From NCBI GenBank assembly GCA_949592205.1, contig CATIUR010000001.1, forward strand, positions 65,676,559 through 65,740,558: 64,000 nucleotides of DNA, in the 5' to 3' direction. Made by a program: the position numbers and the translations under genes. Positions 47,036 through 57,914 of this stretch are shown one piece after another; the stretch's first letter is position 1; every line of letters begins with the position of its first letter. The stretch is from Helichrysum umbraculigerum. Its lineage: Eukaryota; Streptophyta; Magnoliopsida; Asterales; Asteraceae. The notes under the pieces were generated by a model that was given only the letters and a program-made list of their open reading frames with translations, made no database searches and was not told the origin of the DNA.

Positions 47036-50000
47036 ATGAACTTACTCGCTAGTGAACCTTTAGGATTATCTCTTCTCCTTAGACCCCTACGTCTTTCTTT
47101 ATTTTTCCTTCCTTTTACTATTTTTGCAAATTACGTTATCCCTGTCCACTCAACCAGTCAACCACCTGCCAACGAGACTGTGACAGCTACACGTATAACT
47201 CTCGCTGAAAACTCTAAACCTCTGATTGAAGGTCGAGGAGGACCAATTGTCTATCCGGAAACCGATAGAACTTCATTTGAATTAAAGCCCCATATTGTTC
47301 AGTTAGTCCAAAACCTCTGTCAATTCCGTGGCCTACCAAATGATGATCCCAACTCCCACCTTGACAAATTCATTTCCTTATCCAACTCTTTTAAGCCGAT
47401 TGGGGTTAATCAGGACATAGTTTACCTATACCTATTTCCCTATTCACTCACTCTCAATGCACAAACCTGGTTTGAGGAACTAGAGATTAACTCTATAACC
47501 TCTTGGGTAGAATTAGCAACCAAATTTTTGGCCAAATATTTCCCCCCATCAAAACAAGCCATGTTTAGGACCAACATCATAAACTTCCGTCAAGTGCATG
47601 ATGAATCAATCTTCGATGCATGGGAGCGCTTTAAGGGATTGCTTAAGAAATGTCCAAATCATCGTTTTAAGCGTTCGGACCAGTTGCGCAGTTTCTACAA
47701 TGGTCTCTTCCCACATCACCGTCCTTTACTTGATACCGCCTCTCAAGGTAGTTTCATAGACTGTACGGCAAATGAAGCTTGGGGCCTTATTGAGAAAATG
47801 ACAATACACAACCATGACTGGAACAATGAAAATCACCTCTCGCTAGTGAATTCACCTACTACAATCGGGAATGAAGCTATCAAAACCCTCACTCAGCAAG
47901 TGGCAGACCTAACCAAGGAGATTAAGGAATTGAAAAGTCAACAACAACAAGTCTACCAAGTTCAAACCTGCCTTAATTGTGCTAATCTGAACCACTCAGC
48001 TCAAATTCCTCAGTCTCATCCAACTTCACCCAATACTAACCCTTCTCTTAACCTACCTAGGAATAGACTACCAGCTTACCAATTCCAACCTTCCGAACCC
48101 TCTCCTTCACAGACCTCTAGTTTTGACGATACCCTGATACAAGTCATTCAAGGAATCTCGGCTAGACAAGACCAAGCTGATCTCATCCTAGGACAATTAG
48201 CACAGTGTATTAAAGCTAAACCTCAGGATAGTCCAACTAGTTGCCATAATGAGGCTTCCCATATTCAAGACTCTCAGGTAGCACATAGCCCACCTACGGT
48301 TTATTCTCCGGTGAAGGAACCACCTATTGTCCCATCGACAATGGATTTAGAGTCTACACCAAATAGGAAAATCCCATTTCCGGCTCGTCTTAAACAACGA
48401 CCCGACAAGCTTAAGTCTTTTAAGCTTGATAGGAAATTCCTAGATACCGCCTCCGAAGTTCACTCCAAAAAGTACTTCAGAAAACTTCTTACAACCAAGG
48501 ATAAGGTACCCGAAGTACCCAATGTCCCGCTGAACGAGGAATGTTCAGCTATTCTTAACAATACCATTCCTGAAAAACTCGGAGACACCGGACGTTTTAC
48601 TCTCCCTATTTCCATCTACAATTCAGGCATTATCTGTTCTCTCGCCGATTTAGGAGCTAGTGTTAATCTTATGCCATACTCGCTTTTCAAGAGGCTTGAG
48701 TTAGAAAATCTTCGACCTACCAAAATGACCATACAGCTTGCTGACCACTCAGTCAAATACCCTAGGGGAATAGCTGAAAACATTTTAGTTAGAATTGACA
48801 AATTTCTTTACCCAGCAGATTTTGTAGTAATGGATATGCAGGAAGACGTACACATCCCAATCATACTAGGAAGACCTTTCATGAATACGGCCAAGGCAAT
48901 CATCAACGTCTTCGCACAAACCATCAGCTTGCAATCTCAGGGAGAAACCATCACTTTCCATATCGACGATCCAAACGCTGGAGAACAAGCCGATATGTAC
49001 ATGATCTCCATGAAGACCGCCAGAGATGAAGAAACTGCAAAGTCAACAAATGAAAGTAAATCTAGCAATGAAATGGCAATCACGCCATATTTCCCGATTG
49101 CCCTCCGACGAATAGGACAAGAGATGAAAAACGCATCTCCATCAGCAAACAACCCGACGATGGAAGAATTGAACAGAACGAGAAAGATGGAAGAAGAAAA
49201 CAAAAGAAGCATGCCGCCAACTAAACCGTTTACAACTGAAGAAATGGCAGGAAGTAACCACAACCATCCCATGAGAAGAGAAACACTGGAAGAATATTCC
49301 AAACGCACTGGATACCAACCACAAACCATCATGGATCACAAAGTGCTCGAAGAATTCATCCAAAGATTTGACAAAGCGGTAGAAGGAATTAGCAACGCAG
49401 TCAACTTGCTTGCTCCTTCCCCTGCTGAACTGCAATTCTGTCAACAACAGAAACGGACTTACGCTAGGATCTACAATACCTTTAAAAGATCTAACATCCC
49501 ATTCACCTCAACACAATGGGAGATGTTGGGATCCATTAGAGCGCATAGGAAAGAAACTACTGGACATCCAAGCAGTCGTGCCAACATCTTGACGATGAAT
49601 GACCTCACATCATTGCTTGACTTGCTAAATAGAGAAGATCACCTTAGTTCCAAAGAAAGCGGATCTATGGTTATCAACTCCACTATTGAAAAACAAGTTG
49701 AGTTACTGATTGAAGAACTTAGTGATCTTGTTTCGGAGGAATCAAGGCGCGAACGACCTTTTAGGGCTACATATGAATCACCACTTGATATCGCTACTTT
49801 TGTTACGATCCATCTACGGGAGATTCAACAACGAAAAAGTAACTCCAGAACCAAGTTCATATTCTACTCAGGATGCAAGGAGATACTTCGTCAGCTTGTT
49901 CTAGTTTTCTCAGAATCCGATTTCCCATTCAACAACCATCAGCACCGGCAAATAGAGAACCTGTGCACATGCATAAGAAGATTCAACGGAGACCCCAAGA

Positions 50001-50350
50001 CCGAGAATTATGTAGGCATAAAACTGCAATTCTTGGCGTTTGTTTGCTCTCTCTGGCAAAACCCACCGCCAAGAGAGGTTGTTAAGACAGACACAACCAC
50101 CATGACCGACCCTAGTGGGACTGTCACTAAAGCAGTCGACTACATCACCTTCGGACTTCACGAACTTGCGAGGACAACTTTAGAACATCTTCAGAACTAC
50201 AAGTCAGAATCGAGAGATAGTCCATTTGAATTGATTACGATAATAGTCAATCATTTCATGAGAATCTATCCACCTCGATACACCTTTCCGCAACCTAGGG
50301 CCCACAACATCAACAAAGGGGATGCCATGGATGCATCCATCTCCATCTAG
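47036..50350 (+). CDS. Gag-protease polyprotein with an unknown C-terminal region
   Basis: 1104 residues, uninterrupted. Residues about 75-265 form a retrotransposon gag core (IVQLVQNLCQFRGLPNDDP; LNAQTWFEEL; FLAKYFPPSKQAM; AWERFKGLLKKCPNH; LRSFYNGLF). A half zinc knuckle CLNCANLNHSAQ at about 311 lacks the final Cys. An Athila-type aspartic protease follows: CSLADLGASVNLMPYS near 535 (D-L-G in place of D-T-G) and IPIILGRPF near 608. From about 690 to the end there is no RT. Instead come some 400 helical-looking residues (LEEFIQRFDKAVEGISNAVN; IEKQVELLIEELSDLVSEE; LVLVFSESDFPFNNH) that I cannot assign. The reading frame start follows the primer site by 30 nt. A hydrophobic stretch at 10-36 may be translated leader or a real N-terminus. 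Confidence 0.9.
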   Translation: MNLLASEPLGLSLLLRPLRLSLFFLPFTIFANYVIPVHSTSQPPANETVTATRITLAENSKPLIEGRGGPIVYPETDRTSFELKPHIVQLVQNLCQFRGLPNDDPNSHLDKFISLSNSFKPIGVNQDIVYLYLFPYSLTLNAQTWFEELEINSITSWVELATKFLAKYFPPSKQAMFRTNIINFRQVHDESIFDAWERFKGLLKKCPNHRFKRSDQLRSFYNGLFPHHRPLLDTASQGSFIDCTANEAWGLIEKMTIHNHDWNNENHLSLVNSPTTIGNEAIKTLTQQVADLTKEIKELKSQQQQVYQVQTCLNCANLNHSAQIPQSHPTSPNTNPSLNLPRNRLPAYQFQPSEPSPSQTSSFDDTLIQVIQGISARQDQADLILGQLAQCIKAKPQDSPTSCHNEASHIQDSQVAHSPPTVYSPVKEPPIVPSTMDLESTPNRKIPFPARLKQRPDKLKSFKLDRKFLDTASEVHSKKYFRKLLTTKDKVPEVPNVPLNEECSAILNNTIPEKLGDTGRFTLPISIYNSGIICSLADLGASVNLMPYSLFKRLELENLRPTKMTIQLADHSVKYPRGIAENILVRIDKFLYPADFVVMDMQEDVHIPIILGRPFMNTAKAIINVFAQTISLQSQGETITFHIDDPNAGEQADMYMISMKTARDEETAKSTNESKSSNEMAITPYFPIALRRIGQEMKNASPSANNPTMEELNRTRKMEEENKRSMPPTKPFTTEEMAGSNHNHPMRRETLEEYSKRTGYQPQTIMDHKVLEEFIQRFDKAVEGISNAVNLLAPSPAELQFCQQQKRTYARIYNTFKRSNIPFTSTQWEMLGSIRAHRKETTGHPSSRANILTMNDLTSLLDLLNREDHLSSKESGSMVINSTIEKQVELLIEELSDLVSEESRRERPFRATYESPLDIATFVTIHLREIQQRKSNSRTKFIFYSGCKEILRQLVLVFSESDFPFNNHQHRQIENLCTCIRRFNGDPKTENYVGIKLQFLAFVCSLWQNPPPREVVKTDTTTMTDPSGTVTKAVDYITFGLHELARTTLEHLQNYKSESRDSPFELITIIVNHFMRIYPPRYTFPQPRAHNINKGDAMDASISI

Positions 50351-51982
50351 CTAGGAGAAAAGAAGTCGAGCTCTCGACCTTAAAAGAGCGCTTCTCGAGA
50401 GGCAACCCGTGTTTACATTTCTGCAATTTTACATTCCAAGAAGTGATGAAGTTTCCAACTATCTTTCACACTTGGATATACGAAGAAGACCGATGCATCA
50501 AGTTTTTGGCGCCGCATCAAACATCAAGTTTTCGGCACCCTAATTAAGAAAAGTATATCCAACGTGTTCACACCTACGAGACCAATCACAAGAAGACTTG
50601 ATCAAGAGCAAACCCAGCAAGACGAAGTTCGGCAAACGCATACACTGCAACTACTGGGGAGTACTTCTTTACTAGTCCCTTTCATTCGTTTTAAAGATGC
50701 AATATCCACTATGCTTATCACTAAGTGTGGGATTCAAACCCAAAACACACCGCTAAAAGAATATGTCTTAGATGTTTTCAAATCCTAAGTGTGGGATTTT
50801 ACCCCATTCAGAGCTTAGCATAACATCGAGGACGATGTTCCTTTAAGTGTGGTATAGCAGTAATCGCACTACTGTAAAATGGATAATGGTATATGCTTGA
50901 TTCTAAACTCGTTGCTCTTTATAAGACCCTGCTTCTCCATAAAAGTAAACAAAATTTTCAAAATTGAATTAAAAATATGTTGAAAATGAAAAAATTTAAA
51001 CAAAGAATGATTTACTTTGGGGAAGAAGGAAAAATAAAATACAAATTCTTTTGAAAAACAAGTTTAGTAATCCCATAAAGAGCATCGCATGACTAAGCAC
51101 ACAACAACCCAACTTTCGATTCGTGAGGTATCTTGAGCCATATGAAAAGCATTCACTTTTAATGCTTCACTTTTTTGATTCTTGAGTGTGCCGAGGTTTG
51201 CGTTTAGAATCAGAACTTGCTCTTGCTATGCATTTCGAATCCGAACTGGTGAATCAAAAAGGAGATCGAATCACATCATTCTTGAACCCATCCATACACC
51301 CAAAAATAAGTACGTTACCCCCTTTACCTACTCAAAAGCATCCCTCAAACTTAATAGAAAGTTCCGAAGATGAAAAAAGAGAAGTATTAAGGATATGACG
51401 TCGAAAAAAAAATATCTTAGAAAATTCGAAGAAAAGAAAGTCAAATGGAGAAAAAGACTCCTCCCAAAAGAAAAAGGCGTCAAATCTCCCGAAAATTCAA
51501 AAATTTCAGCTTTCCGCTTCACCAAAAAGAAAACCTATGAAAAACAAACACAACCCCCTCTCATACCACCAACACTCCACTCCACAAACCCTACATCACC
51601 TCCCTTAGAATGATTGTGGCTAGATCGACTTCGCGCTCACCTAAAAGGTAACGATTTGATACTCGATCAAGCCTATGACGATAAACGATACATGACTAGC
51701 GTTCTGAGCGATTGATATAATAGAATAGGAAACCCTAAACACTTTGAGTGATTTGAGTGACCACCTTGAGAGGATCGCCTAGTCATGTATCCAAGGTCAA
51801 AGATCACAAGCATGCTCCTAAAGATTACAATCCTTCCTTTTCAAAGAACAAGTACTTTATTTTTTTCAAAAGCCCCCTTAGTAAAAAGTTCCGCCTTAAA
51901 ATTTTGCATTATCTTCTTATCTTTAACTATGATTGAAAACGAGTTTGCTTGAGGACAAGCAAAGTTCTAAGTGTGGGATACT
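50351..51982 (+). other. 3' non-coding region of element 3 with conserved Athila-type motifs
   Basis: Soon after the stop come CGCTTCTCGAGAGGCAACCCG (about 50390), then TTGGATATAC (50472-50481) and GTATATCCAA (50553-50562), which can pair. Between them is a second copy of the primer-site junction (CAAGTTTTTGGCGCCGC, 50499-50515). AAGTGTGGGAT-type motifs lie near 50723, 50787, 50845 and directly before the 3' LTR (51969). Small frames at 51182-51613 are not supported as genes. Confidence 0.75.
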
Positions 51983-54392
51983 TGATATCGCGTAAAAAGT
52001 CACGTTTTTACTACCGATATCTCTCTCATTCTGGAACGATTCTTGGCATATTAATTCAAAAACATTACAAATCACTAACATTATGCCAAGATGGTTAAAA
52101 CAAGGTTGCACGAGAAAAATCAAGCAAAACGGATGTAAAACGAAGATTCCACACACGTTTGAAGATTCGAGGCATAAAAACGAGATTTCAAGACTAAGGT
52201 GCCCTCCACCAACATCCATTATTTCCAAGATGTTCGTTTTTAAAATTCGAATCCAACAGAAGAAGAATCAACCAAAACGGGTGAAAAATGAAGATTTCGC
52301 GCCCGCCTGAAGATCCAAATGATCCGAATGCAATATCTGGAGCTAGGGACCTCATCTCAGGGCCTATCCTATGTCAAAATCTTCATTTTTGAATTACGAA
52401 TCCAACAAAAAAAGAATCAACTCAAACGGGCGTATAACGAAGAAAACACGCACGAATCAAAAAACGAAGCAATAAACGACGCAACGGGGCGGGGGTGGGC
52501 CCACCTCCGCCGGCCACCAGCCAGCCGCCGCTGGCTGGACCCCCACCGCCGCCAGCCACCAGTGTCCCGCCACGGTTTCCGTTTTTGGTAACTTTTGGTA
52601 CCTGGTGCGCCTACTTTTCGTGTTGTACGGTACCCGGTGCGCCTACTTTTTGCGTTGTACGGTACCCGGTGCACCCTTTTGGCTACCTTTTGCTAACATG
52701 CACCACTTGGTGCTAATGTGAGCCAAATCTCACCTATAAATAGGTTTCTTAGGTTCATTTGTAAGACACACCATTCCTACCTTGGAATTACACACATTAA
52801 GCACATTTCTCTCTTTCTTTCTCTAAAATTCTTTCTCTAGCACTATTCTTAGGAGTTAGAGGAGAATTATTCTTGTAGTTAGTTCCTCTCTCTAGTTTCT
52901 CTCTCTAGCACTACTCTTAGGAGTTAGAGGAGAATTAGAGAGATATAAGTTAGCGGTTAGAGCTAGAGGAGCTTGTTTAGAATAGAACAAAAGCAAGAAA
53001 CGCATTGTAATCTTCGGTGTATGCTCGGAATTGTGTCAATTAATTCAAGTCCACTTTCTCTCTCATTTAATCCTGGTTCTTTCTATCCTTATCTATCTTA
53101 ATTAATTACGTTTATATTTGTTATGCTAGATTTAGTCATTGCCATAATTAAAGAGTAGTATACTTGTTGTGTTTGCTTGTGATGTAGTTAGTTAATTATG
53201 GGATGATTGATAACTAAATGTTTAAGGTCGGTAGTATTACTTTGATCATCTTATTGCATGTTCTTGTTTGATTGTTGCCTTAGGGTTATCATAGTAGTAA
53301 AATATAACCGGCCTTAACTATCGTAAAGTAATATGACGGCCCCTATTCGACTGTTATACAGTATAGCGTTTGAAACACTTTAGGTGTAGTACAAACACGT
53401 GGAAGCTGTGTAACGACCGAAGGTAGTTATATTACAAACTAATTTATAAATTGAGAAACCTAGTTTAATTAACCTTTCTTAAAAGACTTTTAAACTTCAA
53501 GTTAATCTATCGCCTTTCCACCAATAAACGTGATTACAACACCTTTTTACGACGTCCAATTAAAAGGTAGTCAGTCATTTGTGTCAATACAATTTGTCAA
53601 AGGTATGAAACTATGGAACCGCAAGGCTACATGGGGAATTATCATAGGACAAGACATGGCCAAGGTTTAAAGCGGCGGAGCCACTTAAAGTGAGGAACGC
53701 TGTGGATAATTAGGGGATTTATTGGGTAGTCTTAAGCAAGGGCTGGTTTAAAGTCATAAATGAACTGTTTACATATACAAATATGTTAGGATGATGAGGA
53801 ATCGTTATATGATTCAGTTATGTCTAGTACCTTAAGATTTCGTTCCCGTTCATATGAAAGTATCATTAAATCATATTAAGATTTTGCTTATTATTCTAAA
53901 TACTTTGTATTGTTATCATAACTTAGCTCCCGGTGTGACATGCTAATGAGATTTTAATTAGTAGGGAATCTAGTGTTTACATGCAAGTATTCAAGAGTAA
54001 CAATTAACAAACATCTTTCAAAACAGTTTCTCCAAACATCATCCCATAACTTAATTAACGAAATCTCAGCAAACACTATCTTTATTTATCTGCTTTAGCT
54101 TTTACTTTTATTTCGCTTTTATTTATTTGCTTGCCTAAGTTAGTTAATATAAAAACCAAAACCCCCACTATTTTATAAACCCTTCACTAGTTTGAAAGCC
54201 CTCATCTGCCACGCCTTAGTTTCAATTCAGTCGGTTTGAAGAACGACTCTAGGTCATACATACCACTTGCTCACCCTTAGGATTAGCATAGTTAGGGAAA
54301 ACTTAGGCCCCGCAATTACAAATTTAAAAACAACCCACTGCTGGTGCCCGGTTAGTAATCGTTAACGACACCGACCTGATCGGGTGCCAACA
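51983..54392 (+). repeat. 3' LTR of element 3
   Basis: 2410 bp, TGATATCGCG...GGGTGCCAACA, followed by target duplication CCCAT. TATA box at 52735-52743. Near-identical to 44578-46983 apart from about 52500-52580. Confidence 0.95.
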
Positions 54393-54397
54393 CCCAT

Positions 54398-57300
54398 CCA
54401 ACTCGAGGAGGTAATCAAAGTTGAGAAATTTATCATACCTCCAGAAAGACAATACCCTCACTTTGAATCATTTCCTCATATTGGACATACCCTAGCCTTA
54501 ACCTGCCTATGTACCAATATTACCCCTTGCGTCTTTTGATGGATGCAAGGAAGCCACTAGGATTGTCGGACATATAGTGTTGGAGTCAAGCTTGAGATTC
54601 GAACAAAAACAAGCGCTACTCGGGAGGCAACCCGTGTCTAACATAGTTTTGGTAATAGTTATTGAGTATTATGCTAACCTAATAAGTAGAAAATGAAACC
54701 CTAAAATGAATGTTCCAAGTTTTCTTTATTTTTATGAACAAATAGGATGGTTTGCAAAATTACTTCATTAAAAGTTAAATTTTTTTTTCAAACCTTAAAA
54801 CTTCCTACTCCACTTGTTTGAACTTTATTGCAAAATTCAATTTTCACCATTATCTAAGATCTCAAGTTCTTAGTATCCCTTTCACTCACATGGAAACCTA
54901 CTAGGAGTTAGGAGCCTTAGTCATCTTACATACCCACTGGCATGTTTCGAGCGTTTGAAGTACTTACATATATTTATGTGAACATACATAAGATACTAAT
55001 GCTTAATCTGATATCATGATCTGTATGTCAATATCTGTATTATGCTTGAACTCGTTTAAAAATGTGTGCTTTGGATATCTCTATACTTGGCTACCTATAA
55101 TACCAGTATTCCATATCTGCTACAGTGAAGTTTTAGGCAACTAACACTTTTAGTGTGAGATTAGACTCCAAGTCATACACTGGTTTGTTTCATCTTCAAA
55201 GTACTCACTTTGATAGTTCTTCTCGCAAACCAGTGAATCTATGATTTGGAGAATAATCACTTGTTTGTTAGATTATGTTTGTTTTCTTTGTGCAAATGCC
55301 TAACAAATAGGGAATGGTGCCTATGGATGAAGAATCTTTGAGAATAATGGAAAGACAACAAGGGGAGCTTATAGTTCATTAAGATTGGAACACTTTTGAG
55401 CATTGCTTTGCAGGGGAAGAGATGGCGCTTTCAGACACGTATATGATTTCTAGTTGATCAAGGAGAGGCTTTCACTCTGCCAGTATCCGGAGGACGCCAT
55501 CACTTCGCTTTATTTTCTACAATCTATCCAAGTCGAGCTCTCGACTATAACAGCAGCGCTTCTCGGGAGGCAACCCGTGCAATAAGACGTGTGAATGATT
55601 GTGAATGAATAAGTGAAGAAAATCTCTGAATATCCTTCACACTTGGATATACCCAAAAATATTTTCAAAATATTTCAACTCATTTTTGCAAAATCACGTG
55701 TCTCAGAAAAATAGGAAACACTTTTCAAAAATTAGTTTCGAGCATTTGAGGTACTTGCATACTACTTTTATGCATTATGCTCAAACTCATTTAAAAACAT
55801 ATGTTTTATAAAATGATTTGTAAAAGAAAACATATTTTCATTCTGAGACAGTGATTCCTTTTCATTACAAAAATATGGAGTTAAAAGGTATATCCAACTT
55901 GTTCACACCTACGAGATTACTTCACAAATGTTTTGGATGAAATGAAAGGCGAAGCCCGTATTTATAAGCAAACCCCTAGAGCTGATGGAGCTGCCACCAA
56001 ATGAAGATTTCAAGAAATTCTTCTCGCGGCATAATTAGACCTTCAGCTTTAGCTATTTGGGGAGTTTCTTCATCCTTTCTCTATTTTTATCTTTTTGCTT
56101 TACGTGGTACTGTTAATTAATAAAAGTAATCTATACCATATCTTAAGCTTATCACTAAGTGTGGGATTCTAGCGCAAAACAAACACTCTTGAGAAACATT
56201 TTCTTACATGTTCAAACTCTAAGTGTGGGATTATACTTGTAGTATAATCTCCACTAAAGAGAACATTAGGGACAATGTTCCTCTAAGTGTGGGATAGCGG
56301 TATAGAATACCTTAGATAGATTTTTATGTCCAAATAACAACTCAGAAAATGTTCCTCACTTTAAAAAATTGATCAAAATTTTTCAAAATTTTTGTGTAAA
56401 ACAGAGAAAAGCATGAGCTTAACTTCGACAGTAGATACGTTACTTATTCAGTTGAGCTCTGCTGTTTCTTTGAATTTAAATGTTTCTAAGAGGAGCTATT
56501 TTAAATATGAGTAAGTTATTTTGGAAAATAGTGTAATAAGGTAGGAATTTCTCAAATTAAGAAATGATAATCTTAGGGGCAGCGCATGACTAAGCACATA
56601 CAACCCATATTAATTGCAGTGAGGTATCTTGAGCCTATATAAGCATTCATTTTAAATGCTTCACTATTCATTTGATTGTGTGTGCCGATGTATGCATTTC
56701 TGAGTTAGAACTTGCTCCTGGTATGCATTTTGAGACCATATTGGCGAGTACCGTACGCGGTATAGGTGCAATTAGATGACCTTGACATTCCCTAGGAAAT
56801 GAACCCATTTTCTCATATCTCTTCTAGCCTAACCCTGCCAATACTCATTTTTAGTATCGATGATCCGCCTAGTAAACCATGTTGAGCCTTAACCTGTTTG
56901 TTTCTTGAAAACCCAAATTTTAAAACCCACTCACTTCCATACCCACCAAAAGCTTATCTTGGAATTTTTAAATTTTTGAAAAACGCTATTTAGATATTCT
57001 TTTTGCTTTCATTAAAAAATCACAAATTTCGTGTTTTACTTAAAATATCTCGTGTGCGTTTTCATGATCAAAATCTCAAAAAGATCGAGAATCTTGCGGT
57101 ACGAAAAATTGGCACCAAGTGAAATTCGAAATATCAAAAGATCGAAAAAATGAAAGTAAGAAAGGATCCCAAAAAGGGAAGTAAGAAAAAAAAAATTTTC
57201 TTAGAAATTCCTTGGCAAATAAATTCTAAGCCAAAAATATGTCATAGAAATAAAGCTAAGTGTTTTAAATCTCTCGAAATACTCCGATCTCAAAAAGATA

Positions 57301-57914
57301 CAATCTTCCATGAGTTTTCAAAAAGATAGAAGTCAAAATAGCTATCTTCCTCCCTTACCGTTATCCGTTTCCGTTTACATTAAAAAGCGTATCTAAATAA
57401 AATTTTTCATAAGTTTAAAAGTTCTAAGATAAGCATAACCCTTTTTACCTAAAAACATCCCACAATCCATACCCTTTAACCCTCACCTCACACAAAACCC
57501 GATGAATGTCCTGGGATAATTAGCACCGTCCTCACCTAAGTGGTGGAGATTTGATTCTCGATCAAGCCTATGATGATGAATGCTGCATGACTGGCTTTTG
57601 AGCGATTTCGTTTGTTTAGAATGATAAGAAACCCGATACACTTTTGAGTGAATTGAGTGACCACCCGGTGAGATTTCCTAAGTCATGTGTATGCCAAAGA
57701 TCACGAGAATCAGAAGCATGCCCAAAGATATTCATTTCTTATTTCTGGAACAAATATCTTATTTGTCTCGATCTTTTGAAACAAGTTACTTGTATGAAGA
57801 ATGGTTGTTCTTAGAAATATTTTAATTCGCAAAAATCGGGCCTAAAAACATCTTTTTAAGTGAGGATAGTTGAAGTGTTGCTTGAGGACAAACAACGTCT
57901 AAGTGTGGGATATT
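54398..57914 (+). other. 3' internal region of element 2, mostly non-coding
   Basis: After about 140 bp of resumed ORF the region is non-coding. It has two copies of the CTCGGGAGGCAACCCG motif (about 54618-54633 and 55562-55580), the pairable TTGGATATAC (55643-55652) and GTATATCCAA (55888-55897), and AAGTGTGGGAT motifs near 56156, 56221, 56286 and just before the 3' LTR (57901). The motif order equals that in element 3. No RT, RNase H or integrase is detectable. Confidence 0.75.

Larger units (their letters stand above)
44578..54392 (+). mobile_element. Complete gag-protease-only gypsy element 3, nested in element 2
   Basis: The 5' LTR is 44578-46983 and the 3' LTR 51983-54392 (both about 2.4 kb, TGATATCGCG...GCCAACA). 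The primer site TTTTTGGCGCCGCTGACGGGGA is at 46986, and a perfect 5-bp target duplication CCCAT flanks the element. The LTRs look almost identical outside one GC-rich array, so insertion was recent. The internal region has one long ORF (47036-50350) with gag and protease but no RT, RNase H or integrase, and 1.6 kb of non-coding sequence. It resembles the TR-GAG class of non-autonomous elements, which depend on partner enzymes. Confidence 0.95.

Noticed and set aside
51182..51613. Short basic frames after the element 3 ORF
   Set aside because: The corresponding region of element 2 (about 56690) is similar at DNA level but does not keep the frame.
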